From NCBI RefSeq assembly GCF_964355755.1, contig NC_092672.1:30934501-30998500 (forward strand): a stretch of DNA of 64,000 nt, written 5' to 3'. Below, in pieces: positions 42,398 to 54,370 of the stretch. The translations under genes were made by a program, and so were the position numbers. This DNA is from Antedon mediterranea (taxonomy: Eukaryota > Echinodermata > Crinoidea > Comatulida > Antedonidae). The notes under the pieces are model-generated. The model was given only the letters and a program-made list of their open reading frames with translations. It was not told the origin of the DNA and searched no databases. Positions within the stretch are counted from its first letter, which is position 1, and every line of letters begins with the position of its first letter.

Positions 42398-43000
42398 TAT
42401 ACTATATATAATTATGGTAAAAAAGAAGTCCGATGGCCTGGCAAATATCCAGGGAGCTCAAACGTACGAAATGGAGACGCCGAATATGCTGTTTTTAAAA
42501 CTATGTATCTGAGAATTACTTGCGAATTTGTTCGCTAGTATTCTTAATGTAAAGTACAAATTACGTCATTGTAGGGAAACATCTGACCAATTACTCAACA
42601 CCATGACGCAAAACTACTCCACATTAATTACAAATAATTATAATCCTGTTGAAAACTTTAAACTTTCTATATATTTGTAAAATATTTATCAAACCGACTC
42701 TTTACACAATATTTAATAATTAATTTATTATAATTAGGAGATAATTAGGGACTGTGTCTCTTCACATGTAAATATATTTTGTTTAAATGTTATGTGTATC
42801 GCATATTGTGGTTTTTATATTATATTTGCACAAATGTACAGTCGTTAAAGTAATTTGTAAAAAAAAATAATAATAACAAGTAATGTTCAATTTGTAGAAA
42901 GCAATTAATTATATTTTAAATAAAACATTTACAGTATAATAAAAATTGTAAACATTTTTTAATATTGTTGTATCAGCTGAAGATGACGAAAGTGAAGATA
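42398..43000 (+). other. 3' UTR and flank of the LRR-Ig gene
   Basis: AT-rich 3' sequence. The polyadenylation signal AATAAA at 42919-42924 (with a second AATAAA near 42939) is the likely end of the transcript. Confidence 0.55.
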
Positions 43001-43004
43001 CAGT

Positions 43005-43405
43005 AATACTTACGGCGACGTATTGGCGGCGATGTTTTTGTGGCGACGTGTTGGCGGTGATGATTTTACAGCGACGTAATTGGCGGCAATGTTTTTGAAG
43101 CGACGTGTTGGCGGCGATATTTTTGCAGCGACGTGTTGGCGGCGATGTTTTTGCAGCGATGGGTTGGTGACGGTATGCTTGCGGCTATGTGCTTGCGGCG
43201 ACGTGTTTGTGGCGATGTGTTTGCGGCGACGTGTTGACGGCGGTGTTTTTGCAGCGATGGGCTGGTTACGGTGTGTTGGCGGCGGTGTTTTTGAAGAGAT
43301 GGGTCGGTTACGGTGTGTTGGCGGCTGTGTTTTTGCAGCGATGGGTTGGTTACGGTGTGCTTGTGGCGATGTGTTTGTGGCGATAAGTTGCCGGCGATAT
43401 GTTAG
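43005..43405. repeat. 28-bp (14-bp half unit) GC-rich minisatellite
   Basis: Diverged tandem units like gcggcgatgtttttgcagcg followed by acgtgttg. The array is open on both strands for over 100 codons (Thr/Pro/His/Asn-rich on minus, Cys/Val-rich on plus), but frames rotate between units, so I do not call a protein. Confidence 0.8.
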
Positions 43406-45301
43406 CAACCATTAATGAATTATAAAGTTAACAACTACACCCCAACTCACGACTGAGCATCATACATAATAACTGATACACAATGATAACGATGTTTAAA
43501 AGAGGAGGGTAATTCTACTAGTGGTAAATATGATGACGACAATGAATCTGGTCAAATAAAAACAATAAAAGAGAAGTTGACGTTGGTTCGGATGATGAAC
43601 GGTGACAAGAACAGTAATAAGGAAATAGCCTAATAACAAGATACAAGAATACAGTAACTGGAAAAACCATGTTGAATGGTGAAAACGGCAGAAAAAAAAA
43701 AGTAGTTAAGGACGAGAAAGGAGGACGACAAATGTGATACAGGACGACGAGGAGGACGACGATTACATTAAACTACGGATGGCAATGGTGGATGAAATTA
43801 ATAAATATTTTGCATTTTGTTTACGGACGATAATGTCGACGGTAAAAACTATTGATAGTGAATTAGAATGGATGTTTGAACAGTGCGTACGAATGAATAG
43901 TTATATAAATAAGATCGATAACGATATTATAATAGATCTTTCGCACGAGCACGTAAACGGATGATGTCATCATTCTACTCATTTGCATAACATGACAATT
44001 TGTGATCATGATGATGATGATGACGACGATGATAACGTTGAACGAAAAATAATTGTTAATGGTGCGTTGTAATTAGTATGCAAACAAAAAAAAGAACAAA
44101 AACAAAGTATTCTTTTTGTAAAAAGGCAAATTCTACTAAATTTAGGAACAAATTCACATTTATTTCCATCGGAATTCAAAAAATCAATGTACGCTCTTTC
44201 TATAAAGGCGTAACCTTACAATAAACAACCTTAACTACAGTAAAATACTATACGCGTAAAGATTTAAAACCGTATTAAACCTAAAGATTACTCACTTAGT
44301 TGGTTACTAAACTTATTCAACCGTGACGTTGGTACGAAACTTATGCGACTTACTTCTTGCATCATACTTATTAACATTAAATTCATATTCCACTAATTAT
44401 TTTTCTAATAGCACCTTGTTTTGCGTAAGTAATTTATTTATTACACTAATTATGTCAACCAATAGGTAATACGATTATAGAATAGCACCAATTTATTCAT
44501 AACGTTTGTGACGTCATTTATCATAATTACATCCAAGTTTTTTTTTTAAATAAGCCTCGGTTATTTGCACGTGTGCGTTACATATCAATCAACTGTAACA
44601 AACACATGTCTATACAGACCGAATGGCGGCTTAAATGCTCCCTTAAATAGGCATAAATGGAAAATCGTTTAAGCTTTCACAACGCCGATTGGTATGTACG
44701 CGTGCGCAGATATTCGTAATGCTCTATGGATTTTGTATTACTATTATTATTTTTTTTTAATCAAAACCAAAACAAATTATAATTATTTTTAAAAAAAATG
44801 TTTTACGTAGGCCTACATTTTACCTACAAACATTTACAGTCTACTGCTTAATATCTATCTATTATTACTGTCATTTTTAAAGCTAGAATTCATCATTCTG
44901 ATCAAATATACATCACAAAAAGAAACAAGATTTTTATATGTAGAATAACACAAACTTAGATTAATTTTTGCATTTTAAAATCCATTACATTTTTTAAAAA
45001 GTCAGACAAGTAAAATAAATTTTAAAAAACACCGGGAAATGTAATTGTTTCGACAGAAGACACATTGTATGTTAATCTGTAATACATTTTTAAATGCATC
45101 GAATGGGTTAAGTTATTTTTAGTCAATGTTAATATCTAAATTTGAAAGTTACATTAGAAAATGTATTATCTAGCCTATACAGTAAGTCAATACGTTAATA
45201 ATATAGAAAAACATCATTTTGCTGTGACGTGGAAAAACAAAACAAAATGAGAAAATGCAGTACTGTGTACAAACCTCCTATGTTTCCTATGTATATCCTA
45301 A
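43406..45301. other. Intergenic sequence, one unassigned short ORF
   Basis: At 43734-43964 a 76-codon plus-strand frame begins MIQDDEEDDDYIK; it has no recognisable domain and overlaps purine-rich low-complexity DNA. The rest is AT-rich, with agatgatgatgatgacgacg-like simple repeats near 44010. Confidence 0.35.
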
Positions 45302-45440
45302 AGCTCTGTCTACACTCTCAAACTAGTTTGACAAAAAGTGTGATTGCCCAAATTTGGCAGTAATATGACATTATCGTGTCCATATTCGGGCACATCACAT
45401 TTTTTTGTCCCAAAAAGCTTGATACTGCTGCAGACAAAGC
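45302..45440. mobile_element. Short MITE, 'TACACTATCAAAC' family
   Basis: It starts aagctctgtctacactctca and ends in a worn inverse (gcttgatactgctgcagaca), with gcccaaatttggcag and gggcacatcaca inside. This is the unexpanded form, about 140 bp, of the element at 37264-38180. Confidence 0.7.
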
Positions 45441-48119
45441 CGAATTTACACAGACAGACGATCGAGCGGTAACAGTACGGTAATTAAAATATAGAATCTA
45501 GGCCTACATAAACAAAGCGGAGCGGACGGGTGGTTTCCGCTTGGGATAGATACAGATTCTACGTGGGATAATCTACGCGGTTTTTTCGCTAAATCTGTAT
45601 AAATTGGCTTGGTTCCCAATTTGAAAACTTACAAGAGACAGTTCAAATGATCCGTCGCCCGATATTGGTCAAATTATTCGCAAATAATTTGCGCAGTCGT
45701 ACCCTTGTAGGAACCCAATTTTGCAACCGTTATATATCGAAAATCAAACAAGTGTATTAATAAATATTGTCTGTACATTGGAAAATTAATATTATCTATG
45801 TAAATTATTTGTTTAATATAAAAATGTCGCTTACACTACTTCAACATTTGTATAGTTATATGCTTATATTACATTAAATGCTGAAACTTCCTTAAATAAA
45901 ATACACTGGAGAAATTGATAGAGTAAAAATGGTTTTACATAGTTTTTTGTGTGTTTTTTTTTTTGTCGAGGAAATCTGGTGAAATTGAAATTTTTTTAGT
46001 GACAACTTGTATATTTAGTTTAGAGTACTTTTAAACATTAAATTAAAATTGATCGACAGCAGTGATAATAATTAGTTATCACTTCATTAATATCAATATT
46101 TAATGCTAATTTAAATTTTATTACTTTAAAAAAATGTATTCTTTTACACAAGAGAATATTGTATGTTAGCATATCAGTGATGTATTCAAATATGAAATTA
46201 GGGATAATAATATCTACTAAAGTTATAACATATTTCACATTTTTAGTAATTAATTCAATCAATCAGATTTATTATGTCAAGAAATTACAAATTTCTTATC
46301 TTTTCTTTTTATTTATTTTTTATGAAAACTGTGTTTTTATCGACTATTAATTTTTAAAATTTTAATCAACACAAAACTATTATCATGAAATGTAAAATAA
46401 ATTTTCTATTATGAAATTTAAATGGTTACAAAATTGTATGTAAATAATATATATATATATATTTTAATGTTTTTATAATCTTATTTTACATCTTTTCAGA
46501 ATGGGTTTTAATAAAAATAATAGCAATACTAAAAATAGTGGTAAATGGAAATTAGATTTTTTTTTTACAAAACTAAAAGACACCGCAAAACAAATTTTAA
46601 AATAAGGAAAGTCATAAACGACCAATGGTTTAAATAAAGATTACTAAACGAGAGATTATGGGTATCTTGTTTGCAAATTCATTCACGGTACATGTCTTCA
46701 GAAAAAGAAAGTTGTCTTAACACAAAGAATGGATGAAAGTCAGGCCGGAGCAACAAGATAAGGCCTTAAGGAATATCAGTATGCGTACCTACGGCCTACT
46801 GAAGATTAACTAAACCGAAGAAACCTGTTTTTACACAAGATATTGCCTCCAAGTAAACACATGTAGTTGATAAGATCTGCCCGGGTCAATCAAAATACTT
46901 GAGGTTCGAGCGCTAGACTACCGAGCCACATACGGTAAACATTTTTACTGTCACAACACAACTCACCGTTCTTCCATCATCTTATCTACGATCAATTTCC
47001 TTCCCGTTTTTAGGCTAAATTAATTGTTCAATTTCCTAGCATCTATCTATAAACTATTGTTTCCTGTATCGACGACAATAATAATCGGTGATTTCCTAAC
47101 ATGTATTATGTACCTACACGTCAGGTGGGGATGTAATGTGCACTGGTGTAATAGAACAAGAGCTAAGGTGTGTAATCACACATGTTGCTGGTTGTGAATA
47201 TCATGTGTATACTGTACATGCAGCCACAGTATTGTGTCAAAACCTGCAAAGTGGCCTGTAAAGTTATTTTTCTTATTTGCCAACCAGAAATCTATCCAGG
47301 TCTCACATTTTCAGGCCATCAATGTACTGTGGTTTAATTGTATTGTTGTTTTATTTCAAATGGTTTTTAAATTCATGTAAAAATGATTCTATTTAGTTAC
47401 TGCTGTAACTAAGTATTTTACTGCAATAATGTATGATTTTAGTTTGTTTTAATGTAGAAGCTTTTGATGAGGAATCTATAATTATATGTATGTGGTTATC
47501 CAAAAAAAGCTCTCTAAATAATTGCATAAACAGGTTAAACTGAAAACAAATTACAGTTACTGCAGTAACTGCAGTAGCAGTAGGTTGATTTTGACTAAAG
47601 AGAATACAAATCAAAAGAATAAAGTATAAGAGGCTAGAAATCAAGTTTTGATTTAACGAACTTATTTTAAAAAACAGTTGATTGTGTAAAAAAAAAATTA
47701 AACGAACACATTGTTTTGTGTTCGTTTTTATTATTTAAATAAAAAAATGAATGCAAGTGTAAACATTGTGTTACAACAAGTGAAGTATGATAGTGATTTG
47801 TTTGAGTGCATAATTTCACACTAACATAATAATAATCACGGTACGATAACAATAATGTTGATATAGTGTACATTAATGGAGTTGATTACACCAACCTTAT
47901 AAAAATGATACAATGGTCGTAAATGCATCATATCGCGCACAAATTGGTTTTGGATTGATTTGTTTAATGTGATACTTTCCTGTATTATGCATCACTTGTT
48001 TGCATTGGTACAACGGCTATGAGCGTTCACTGGATATTAACCAACAGCTTAGGGGGCCCCCAGTGCATGGGCAGCCCTAATGTAACCGCCCTTAGGAGTG
48101 CTACTAAGAGAATTTTTCC
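45441..48119. other. AT-rich intergenic sequence, nothing recognised
   Basis: No exon or defined element was found in 2.7 kb. A (ta)n run lies near 46450. At 46905-46935 a ttcgagcgctagactaccga stretch recalls an inverted tRNA-like D/T-arm, but too little remains for a call. Confidence 0.4.
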
Positions 48120-48815
48120 CCCTGGGTCATTCCATCTCAGTTCACCCAAAAAAAATGGAATTTTAAACCCTACCTCTTCCAATTTTGATGAAATTTGGTA
48201 TATGGGTGATTCATAGCAATTAAAGCCAAAATTTCAAATTTTAACTTTATCGGACCAACGGTTTTCGAGATATCGCAATTTCAATTTTCGGTTTTTACGC
48301 AAAAAAGCGCGCGGCCGCCACGTTTCAAAGAGCTGTATCTCGGGAACTATAGGTTCGATTTTAAAAACAAAGGTATTTTTGTAAAGGGGAGACCATAAGG
48401 AACCTAAATATACTAATTGTGTGTGTTTTATGTTAATTTTAAGTTGAATAAAACTTTGACATATATTTTGACCTTGAAATTGACCCCGTGGAACACGCCC
48501 GATTTGTTGGTGACTATCACAAAAAATGTAGCCCTACGTGTCAACTACAACATATAAAAAAATTGGAGGGGTTTTTTTTCTTTGTTTCCATGAAATTACA
48601 ATTTGAAGTTGACATACCTCTTCCTTTATAGTGTATTTTTGGTGTTGTTATACTTATACACAGTGTGAACACTAACTGTTAAGGTGTCTTATTGTTACGC
48701 TTTCTCATCAGGCCCACTTAAACAGTAGATATATTTTGATATGAGAAATACTGGGTAACTCGCATACTTTTCAAATCAATTTTGACACATAGTTTAGTGT
48801 CCTTACTATGTTATT

Positions 48816-49229
48816 ATGCACATTAACATATGCATAATAAGTGATTGCAGAGAACATACAACAGTTACTGTATATGCCTTTTTAAAGGTTGTCATCCCCT
48901 ATATAAAAACAAAACTACCAACCATGAAAAAAGTTCATTATTTCACAGATGGATGTGGCGGCCAATACAAAAACAAATATAACTTTATTAACCTTTGCCA
49001 CCACCAGGAAGATTTTGGTTTAGACGCCGAGTGGAATTTTTTCGCTACATCACATGGCAAGAGTGCGTGTGATGGCATAGGTGGAACAGTTAAGAGGCTT
49101 GTCACTAAGAGAAGCTTACAGCGTTTGACTGAATGTCATATTATCACATCTCTCAGTATGTTCGACTACTGTGTAATTTTTTATTTTTATTATATGTCTT
49201 TAGGCAATGTGGCCAAGGATTATCAATAG
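48816..49229 (+). pseudogene. Transposase-like protein, N-terminal fragment
   Basis: The frame holds ICIISDCREHTTVTVYAFL, YFTDGCGGQYKNKYNFINLC and FFATSHGKSACDGIGGTVKR. I recognise this as a common uncharacterised protein type found in many copies in marine invertebrate and cnidarian genomes. The spaced Asp motifs (ISD, FTDG, CDG) could be an RNase-H-like catalytic set; that is inference. Upstream coding sequence is absent, and homologous sequence stops at about 49150 before an intron-like gtaattt..tctttag or the inserted SINE. Confidence 0.68.
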
Positions 49230-49527
49230 TGAATTAATCACTGTCCTATCAGATAGGTGGTAATCCCCCTGATACAGGGGCTATTGTGTGAACCAGTTCA
49301 CCGGGGTAACCCCCTACTCTTTTTCGAATAATGAACTGGGTTCTTTAAAGTACACACATGTTATAACTGGACTGGACCTACGGTTTATAGTCCTTATCCG
49401 AGAAGACTTGTTCCACCACCAGAACGGAGCGAGTCGGCCTCGAACCCTTGCCGATGTTGTTGTTGGCTCTTTTAGGTACGGTAAACGGCGCCCCTGCCTT
49501 AACCGCTCGGCCATATGACTCGCTCAT
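49230..49527 (-). mobile_element. tRNA-derived SINE inserted in the transposase gene
   Basis: On the minus strand the head reads catatggccgagcggttaag (box-A-like) and, about 60 bases later, agggttcgaggcc (box-B-like), with GCGAGTC and GACTCGC as a possible acceptor-stem pair. This is a Leu/Ser-type tRNA-derived promoter. The 3' end is not clear, and the insertion lies exactly between the two transposase fragments. Confidence 0.6.
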
Positions 49528-50088
49528 ATGGACATTCCAGGCATCAACTTTTTTCATGTGGGAATAGATGAGGTATCTACTGTGGAAAAAGAAATAAAGC
49601 CGAGATTCAACCTCGCCCAGACCATCAAGGGTACATTAGAATATCATCGCTTTGTTCCCGTTTCTCTGGCACAGATGCAGGTCTACAAACTTAGTACCCA
49701 GATAAACCCTCCGGATGTGGTAGTGATTCAAGAATCTTTCAGTGATGAAAATGAAATTGTTGCTGATACACAACCCACCATTATTAGACTTCAGAATTTT
49801 GTGTGCTGTAGTTATGATGGTGTCCCATGGATTGGTTTGGTGGTGGATGTCTCACTCTCAGAAGAGTTTGGGGATTTTCAAATTAAATTTATGCATCCTC
49901 ATGGGTCAGCGAAAACCTTTTATTGGCCGTCCAAAGAAGACTGTTGTTGGATTCCTGAATCAAATGTACATTGTATTATAGCCTCTCCGTTTATAAAATC
50001 CTCTTCGACTAGGAATTACAGTATTTCCCAAAATGATCGCCACAACATTTCTAAATACTGTTTGAATTGTCCAGATGACAAGGAGTAA
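49528..50088 (+). pseudogene. Transposase-like protein, C-terminal fragment
   Basis: The frame continues the protein after the SINE: DIPGINFFHVGIDEVSTVEK, LAQTIKGTLEYHRFVP and a later globular part with WIGLVVDVS, FMHPHGSAKTFYWP and CWIPESNVHCII, ending CPDDKE and a stop close to the right inverted repeat. The C-terminal part resembles a small beta-barrel reader-type fold by its spacing of aromatic residues, but I cannot name it. Confidence 0.65.
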
Positions 50089-50701
50089 AGGCCAGACATA
50101 GACAATTGTAACATTATAATAATATTTAGTTTGTAAATAAAATTAATTTTGGAATACATCAAATTGACATTGAAGTAATGCATGGACAGACACCAAAAAT
50201 ACACTAAAAGGAAGAGGTATGTCAACTTCAAATTGTAATTTCATGGAAACAAAGAAAAAAAACCCCTCCAATTTTTTTATATGTTGTAGTTGACACGTAG
50301 GGCTACATTTTTCATGATAGTCACCAACAAAACGGGCGTGTTCCACGGGGTCAATTTCAAGGTCAAAATATATGTCAAAGTTTTATTCAACTTAAAATTA
50401 ACATAAAACACACACAATTAGTATATTTAGATTCCTTATGGTCTCCCCTTTACAAAAATACCTTTGCTTTTAAAATCGAACCTATAGTTCCCAAGATACA
50501 GCTCTTTGAAACGTGGCGGACGCGCCCTTTTTTGCGTAAAAACCGAAAAGTGAAATTGCGATATCTTAAAAACCGTTGGTCCGATAAAGTTAAAATTTGA
50601 TATTTTGGCTTTAATTGCTATGAATCACCCATATACCAAATTTCATCAAAATTGGAAGAGGTAGGGTTTAACTCATTGGGTGATCTGAGATGGAATGACC
50701 C

Positions 50702-51110
50702 CCCTGTGTTACGCCATTGCTTGTTTTACGATCCTCAAGACCTAGACATATAGTAAGTACACTTTGAAAAGCATTATATCGCATGGAATAGTGTGATCAC
50801 AAGAAGAATAAGATGATGCATATATAGTTTACATATTTGTACAGTGGTGTACTGTAAAGTAATGGAACCAAAACGGCCATAATGTAATCAACATGAATAT
50901 TAAAAAGAAACTGTTAACTGGAATTAAACAGTTAAAGACAGTAAGTAATAGGGGTCATAGGTTAAAGGTTACAAATAAAGTTTAAAATAATAGTTAAATG
51001 ATATCGAGATGATTTGAAACGTTACAAAAAAATAAACAACAGAAAAAAGTTTATGTCCAACATTAGAAAATTGTTGGTCCAACGAATGGATCACCTTTGG
51101 TGGTCATTTT
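50702..51110. other. Presumed 3' UTR side of the PLOD-type gene
   Basis: AT-rich sequence between the DNA transposon and the stop codon of the lysyl hydroxylase exon (minus strand). No convincing polyadenylation signal was recognised. Confidence 0.4.
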
Positions 51111-51266
51111 CTATGGGTCAACAAATGAGACCATGATGTAACGAGTGCCTTTAGTTGTCAGAAGTCCTTCATGGTAGTGGGTCAAGCGGCCAGGATGAAT
51201 GAGAGTCTGTCCAACAGTTGAGTCTGTGATGTTACAGTTGTATCTCAGGAAACGGCAACCACCTCC
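51111..51266 (-). CDS. PLOD: Last exon of procollagen-lysine 2-oxoglutarate 5-dioxygenase (lysyl hydroxylase)
   Basis: After a ctgttttctag acceptor in phase 0 the exon reads [11 protein letters not shown], then [26 protein letters not shown] and stop, 51 residues. This is the C-terminus of PLOD-family lysyl hydroxylases. It contains the second iron-binding His region and the Arg of the 2-oxoglutarate site, and ends VSFVDP like its relatives. The enzyme hydroxylates collagen lysines in the endoplasmic reticulum, using Fe(II), ascorbate and 2-oxoglutarate. Upstream exons were not found before the window end, so they must be far upstream or outside. Which PLOD paralogue is undecided. Confidence 0.88.
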   Translation of the reverse strand, partial: GGGCRFLRYNCNITDSTVGQTLIHPGRLTHYHEGLLTTKGTRYIMVSFVDP

Positions 51267-51655
51267 CTAGAAAACAGAAACATTTGAAAATGTGTACTTT
51301 TGGCACAAAATGTTATAGTGTTACTGGCCTTACTGTGAAACTTTTTAAATCAAATTTAATGGAACAAAAAAAAAATGGTCCAAGACAAAAGAACATTTTC
51401 ATACGGGGAAAATATTACCCCTTTGCCACACCATAGAAAAGGTAGTTGTTTACACCCAGGTGTGTGTGTAATTTTCAGGCTTTTGTTAGGCGATGTGCAA
51501 ATAAACACAGTATACAAATGTTCTCTGTAATAATCTTCCAAACAATATAAAAACCAAATTCCTAATGTTTTCTTTACACAATTTTAAAAACCAAATAAAT
51601 AACAGTACATTTTTTTGTTCTCATTTTTTTTTTTACTGCCATATCAAAGGTTTTT
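51267..51655. other. Intron upstream of the PLOD last exon, first part
   Basis: AT-rich sequence. The intron extends toward higher coordinates, and everything up to the next PLOD exon (not found) belongs to it if the gene is intact. Confidence 0.4.
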
Positions 51656-51659
51656 TCAT

Positions 51660-51776
51660 AGCCCAAATATAGTAATGCTATGCCCAAATATGGTAGTGAT
51701 ATGACATCATCATGTCCATATATGGGCACATTACATTTTGTTTTCACATAAAGTTTAATAGTGTAGACAGAGCTTT
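51660..51776. mobile_element. Truncated 'TACACTATCAAAC' MITE
   Basis: It contains two copies of atgcccaaatatggtag-like sequence and the right end agtttaatagtgtagacaga. The left terminus is missing. A half copy of the other end is at 54636-54680. Confidence 0.65.
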
Positions 51777-52670
51777 AAAACAAGCAATAGTATTTAAAAC
51801 TATGTATACTACATTATAATACTGTTAAAAGCTCTTTTATAAGACAGGGGCATAAGAGATTACCCTGGCAATCTATTTAAACCATGCTGATGTTATCTCC
51901 TAGAAGGTACAATAACATTTAAAACAAAGTAAAAAGTGCATGTTCATTAGTTGAGTCACCGGTTATTCCCCTAACTTTACCTTTAAATGTCTCCAAAATT
52001 ATTACATTTTTTAGGTATCAATTCCATAGGCATTAGAATATCACAATCCACATGCCTGATTTAGATAAAAAGGTTACTATTTATTTATTGTGGTTTTAAA
52101 TTTTGTAAAACCTGACGTAAAATAAGTTGAATGCATAGTCCAAATAAGGTTAAAGTTGATCCCCCTGACGAAAAATTAAATTCTATCTACTTCATGGTAG
52201 CACAAATGGAGTCAAATTCAACTTTTGTGGTCTACTACCTATCGCACACATACTGTGCAAATGTGGAGTTTTAGAATAAAATTAACTAGTAAAATTTTAC
52301 AACCAGTAATGAAAAATAAGATTAGACTTATAGCCTTTAGCGTATAAAATTTATAAGATTGTTTTAAAAAAGTTTGTGAGACAAGATAATTATGCTCTAA
52401 GGCAACTTATTTATCTACATTCAACTTATTTTCCCAAGTCAACAAACTTTTGACCCTCCCTACGTTTGATTGATAGCTTTTCTATGTAAAATTGTTAGTG
52501 GTATTAATTTTAATTAATTTAAATACGCTCATTTGAAATATTGATGGTGTGGATAGAACAAAGTAACAACTAGTGGGTCAGACTAGTAAAGATATAGTAG
52601 GCCTATTAACACTAACCAACAGCAGTAAGGGGGAAGTAAGTCAATCTAGGATAGGCTACTAACATACAGT
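51777..52670. other. AT-rich sequence, nothing recognised
   Basis: No exon, RNA or repeat boundary seen; presumed intron of the PLOD gene or intergenic. Confidence 0.35.
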
Positions 52671-52674
52671 GATT

Positions 52675-53330
52675 TGGGTTACCATCATATTTCAGGTTGG
52701 GCTACCATCATACAGTAGGTTGGGCTACCAAGATAAAGTGGGTTGAGCTAATCATACATTTGGTTAGGCTACCAACAAACAGTGATTTGGGCTACCATCA
52801 TACATTTGGTTGGGCTACCAACATACAGTGGGTTGGACTACCATCATACAGTGGGTTGGGCTAGCTTCATACAGTAGGTTGGGCTACCATCATACAGTGG
52901 GTTGGGCTACCATCATACTGCATGTTGAGCTACCATTATATTGCATGTTGGGCTACCATCATACAGTGGTTTGGGCTACCAAGATAAAGTGGGTTGACCT
53001 AATCATACATTTGGTTTAGGCTACCATCATACAGTGATTTGGGCTACCATCATACAGTGGGTTGGGCTACCATCATACTGCATGTTGGGCTACCATCATT
53101 AAGTGGGTTGAGCTAATCATACATTTAGTTGGGCTACCAACAAACAGTGATTTGGGCTACCATCATATAGTGGGTTTGGCTGCCGAGATAAAGTGGGTTG
53201 AGCTAATCATACATTTGGTTGGGCTACCATCATACTGCAGGTTGGGCCACCAAGATAAAGTGGGTTGGGCTAATATCATAAATTGGTTTGGGCTACAAAC
53301 ATACAATGATTCGGGCTACCAACATAATGA
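52675..53330. repeat. 24-bp minisatellite
   Basis: About 27 copies of a 24-bp unit like gggttgggctaccatcatac followed by agtg, with moderate variation and one or two variant unit types (gataaagtgggttgagctaa). Open frames (HHTVGWAT-like) follow from the period being a multiple of three. Confidence 0.88.
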
Positions 53331-54104
53331 ATCAGCCATATAATATCAACCATATTTAATCTTGTGGTTTACCCAACTGTCAAAATCATATGAAGTGAAA
53401 GTGCTACCATATTGTGACAAGCTGAAATTTTAAGAAATTATTACATGATTTTTCATTTTCTATACAGTAATAAACCTACTCTATAATCAATGTTACGATT
53501 ATCATCTAATATCAAGTGGAATTTATAATACCCAAGTTCTCAATGACTTACTACTAGGTAAAAACTAATAATAAAACTGTGTCTAATAAAAAGTCTGATG
53601 TTATTTTAATTAAAATAATAACTAATAATAATAATATATATAATAATTAACTTGTCACACTGAATTGTATGGAGATACAAACACTACAAGAATTTGTCAC
53701 TATTTTATCATCATTCTGACCTGATTAAATTAGGATAATTATGATCTGTAGCAAACATTTTTATCATTATTACATTTTTAATCAACAGTCAGACAGGGAT
53801 CGATATTCTTTAGAGGAATTTATCGACCTATCATAATTATCATGTCTCAAATTAACGGACAGAAATGATAATTGTAATATCATTATCTTGTACTGTTTAT
53901 TAGCGGACATAGTATCTAGGCTAACTTTTAGACTAAAAGTTGTACAGAGAGGATCTATAGACATTCAGTTGGGGGAATATTCATATACTTAGGCCTAAAT
54001 ATCATGTCTACATAACGGACAAAATGACATGATTGTATCTGTCTCTAGCAGACATTAATATCTATATAGGTTTTCAAATCCAAAAATGGCACAGTGGGGG
54101 ACCC
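53331..54104. other. AT-rich sequence, nothing recognised
   Basis: The sequence is over 70% A/T by eye, with irregular repeats of a gacagatatcat-like word around 53800-54050 (cggacagaaatgat, acggacaaaatgac). No exon was found. Confidence 0.35.
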
Positions 54105-54370
54105 ATTAAAGATGTATAGTTTTAATAAAGTTACTTCCATTCCATAGAAAAAAAAATGAAAAAAAAAATGTTTAATCACTGATAAAATGGAAAAATAAAC
54201 GGTTCAATTCAACCAAAAAACCCATTGGTTGTTAGCCAATATGACCATTTTTTGCTTTAAATAACAGTTTTTAAAGGTAAATACAATTTTTTTTCGATCC
54301 AATTTTTGGTCAAAGTGGATAACTATTAAGTCACATTAAAATGGCATATTCAACAAAAAATGTTAGCAAG
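54105..54370. mobile_element. MITE of the 'GATGTATTGTCCCCC' family, inverted and internally deleted copy
   Basis: It starts TTAAAGATGTATAG and then jumps to sequence complementary to the inner part of 38661-38986 (acccattggttgttagccaa, ggtcaaagtggataactatt). The far end is lost. Confidence 0.6.

Larger units (their letters stand above)
48124..50701 (+). mobile_element. DNA transposon with about 520-bp terminal inverted repeats
   Basis: 48124-48644 and 50187-50701 are inverted copies of each other, nearly identical, beginning GGGTCATTCCATCTCAG. CCCT stands outside both ends (48120-48123, 50702-50705) and may be a 4-bp target duplication, though the C-run makes this uncertain. The interior codes for an unclassified transposase-like protein in two pieces (48816-49229, 49528-50088). 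The N-terminal coding part is missing and a SINE interrupts the gene, so this copy is not autonomous. Confidence 0.82.

Noticed and set aside
43010-43415. 132- and 111-codon ORFs on opposite strands
   Set aside because: Repeat-derived low-complexity frames. The 28-bp unit does not preserve a frame.
46895-46940. Possible tRNA or tRNA-derived fragment on the minus strand
   Set aside because: Only D-arm/T-arm-like words are present, without a full cloverleaf or a SINE body.
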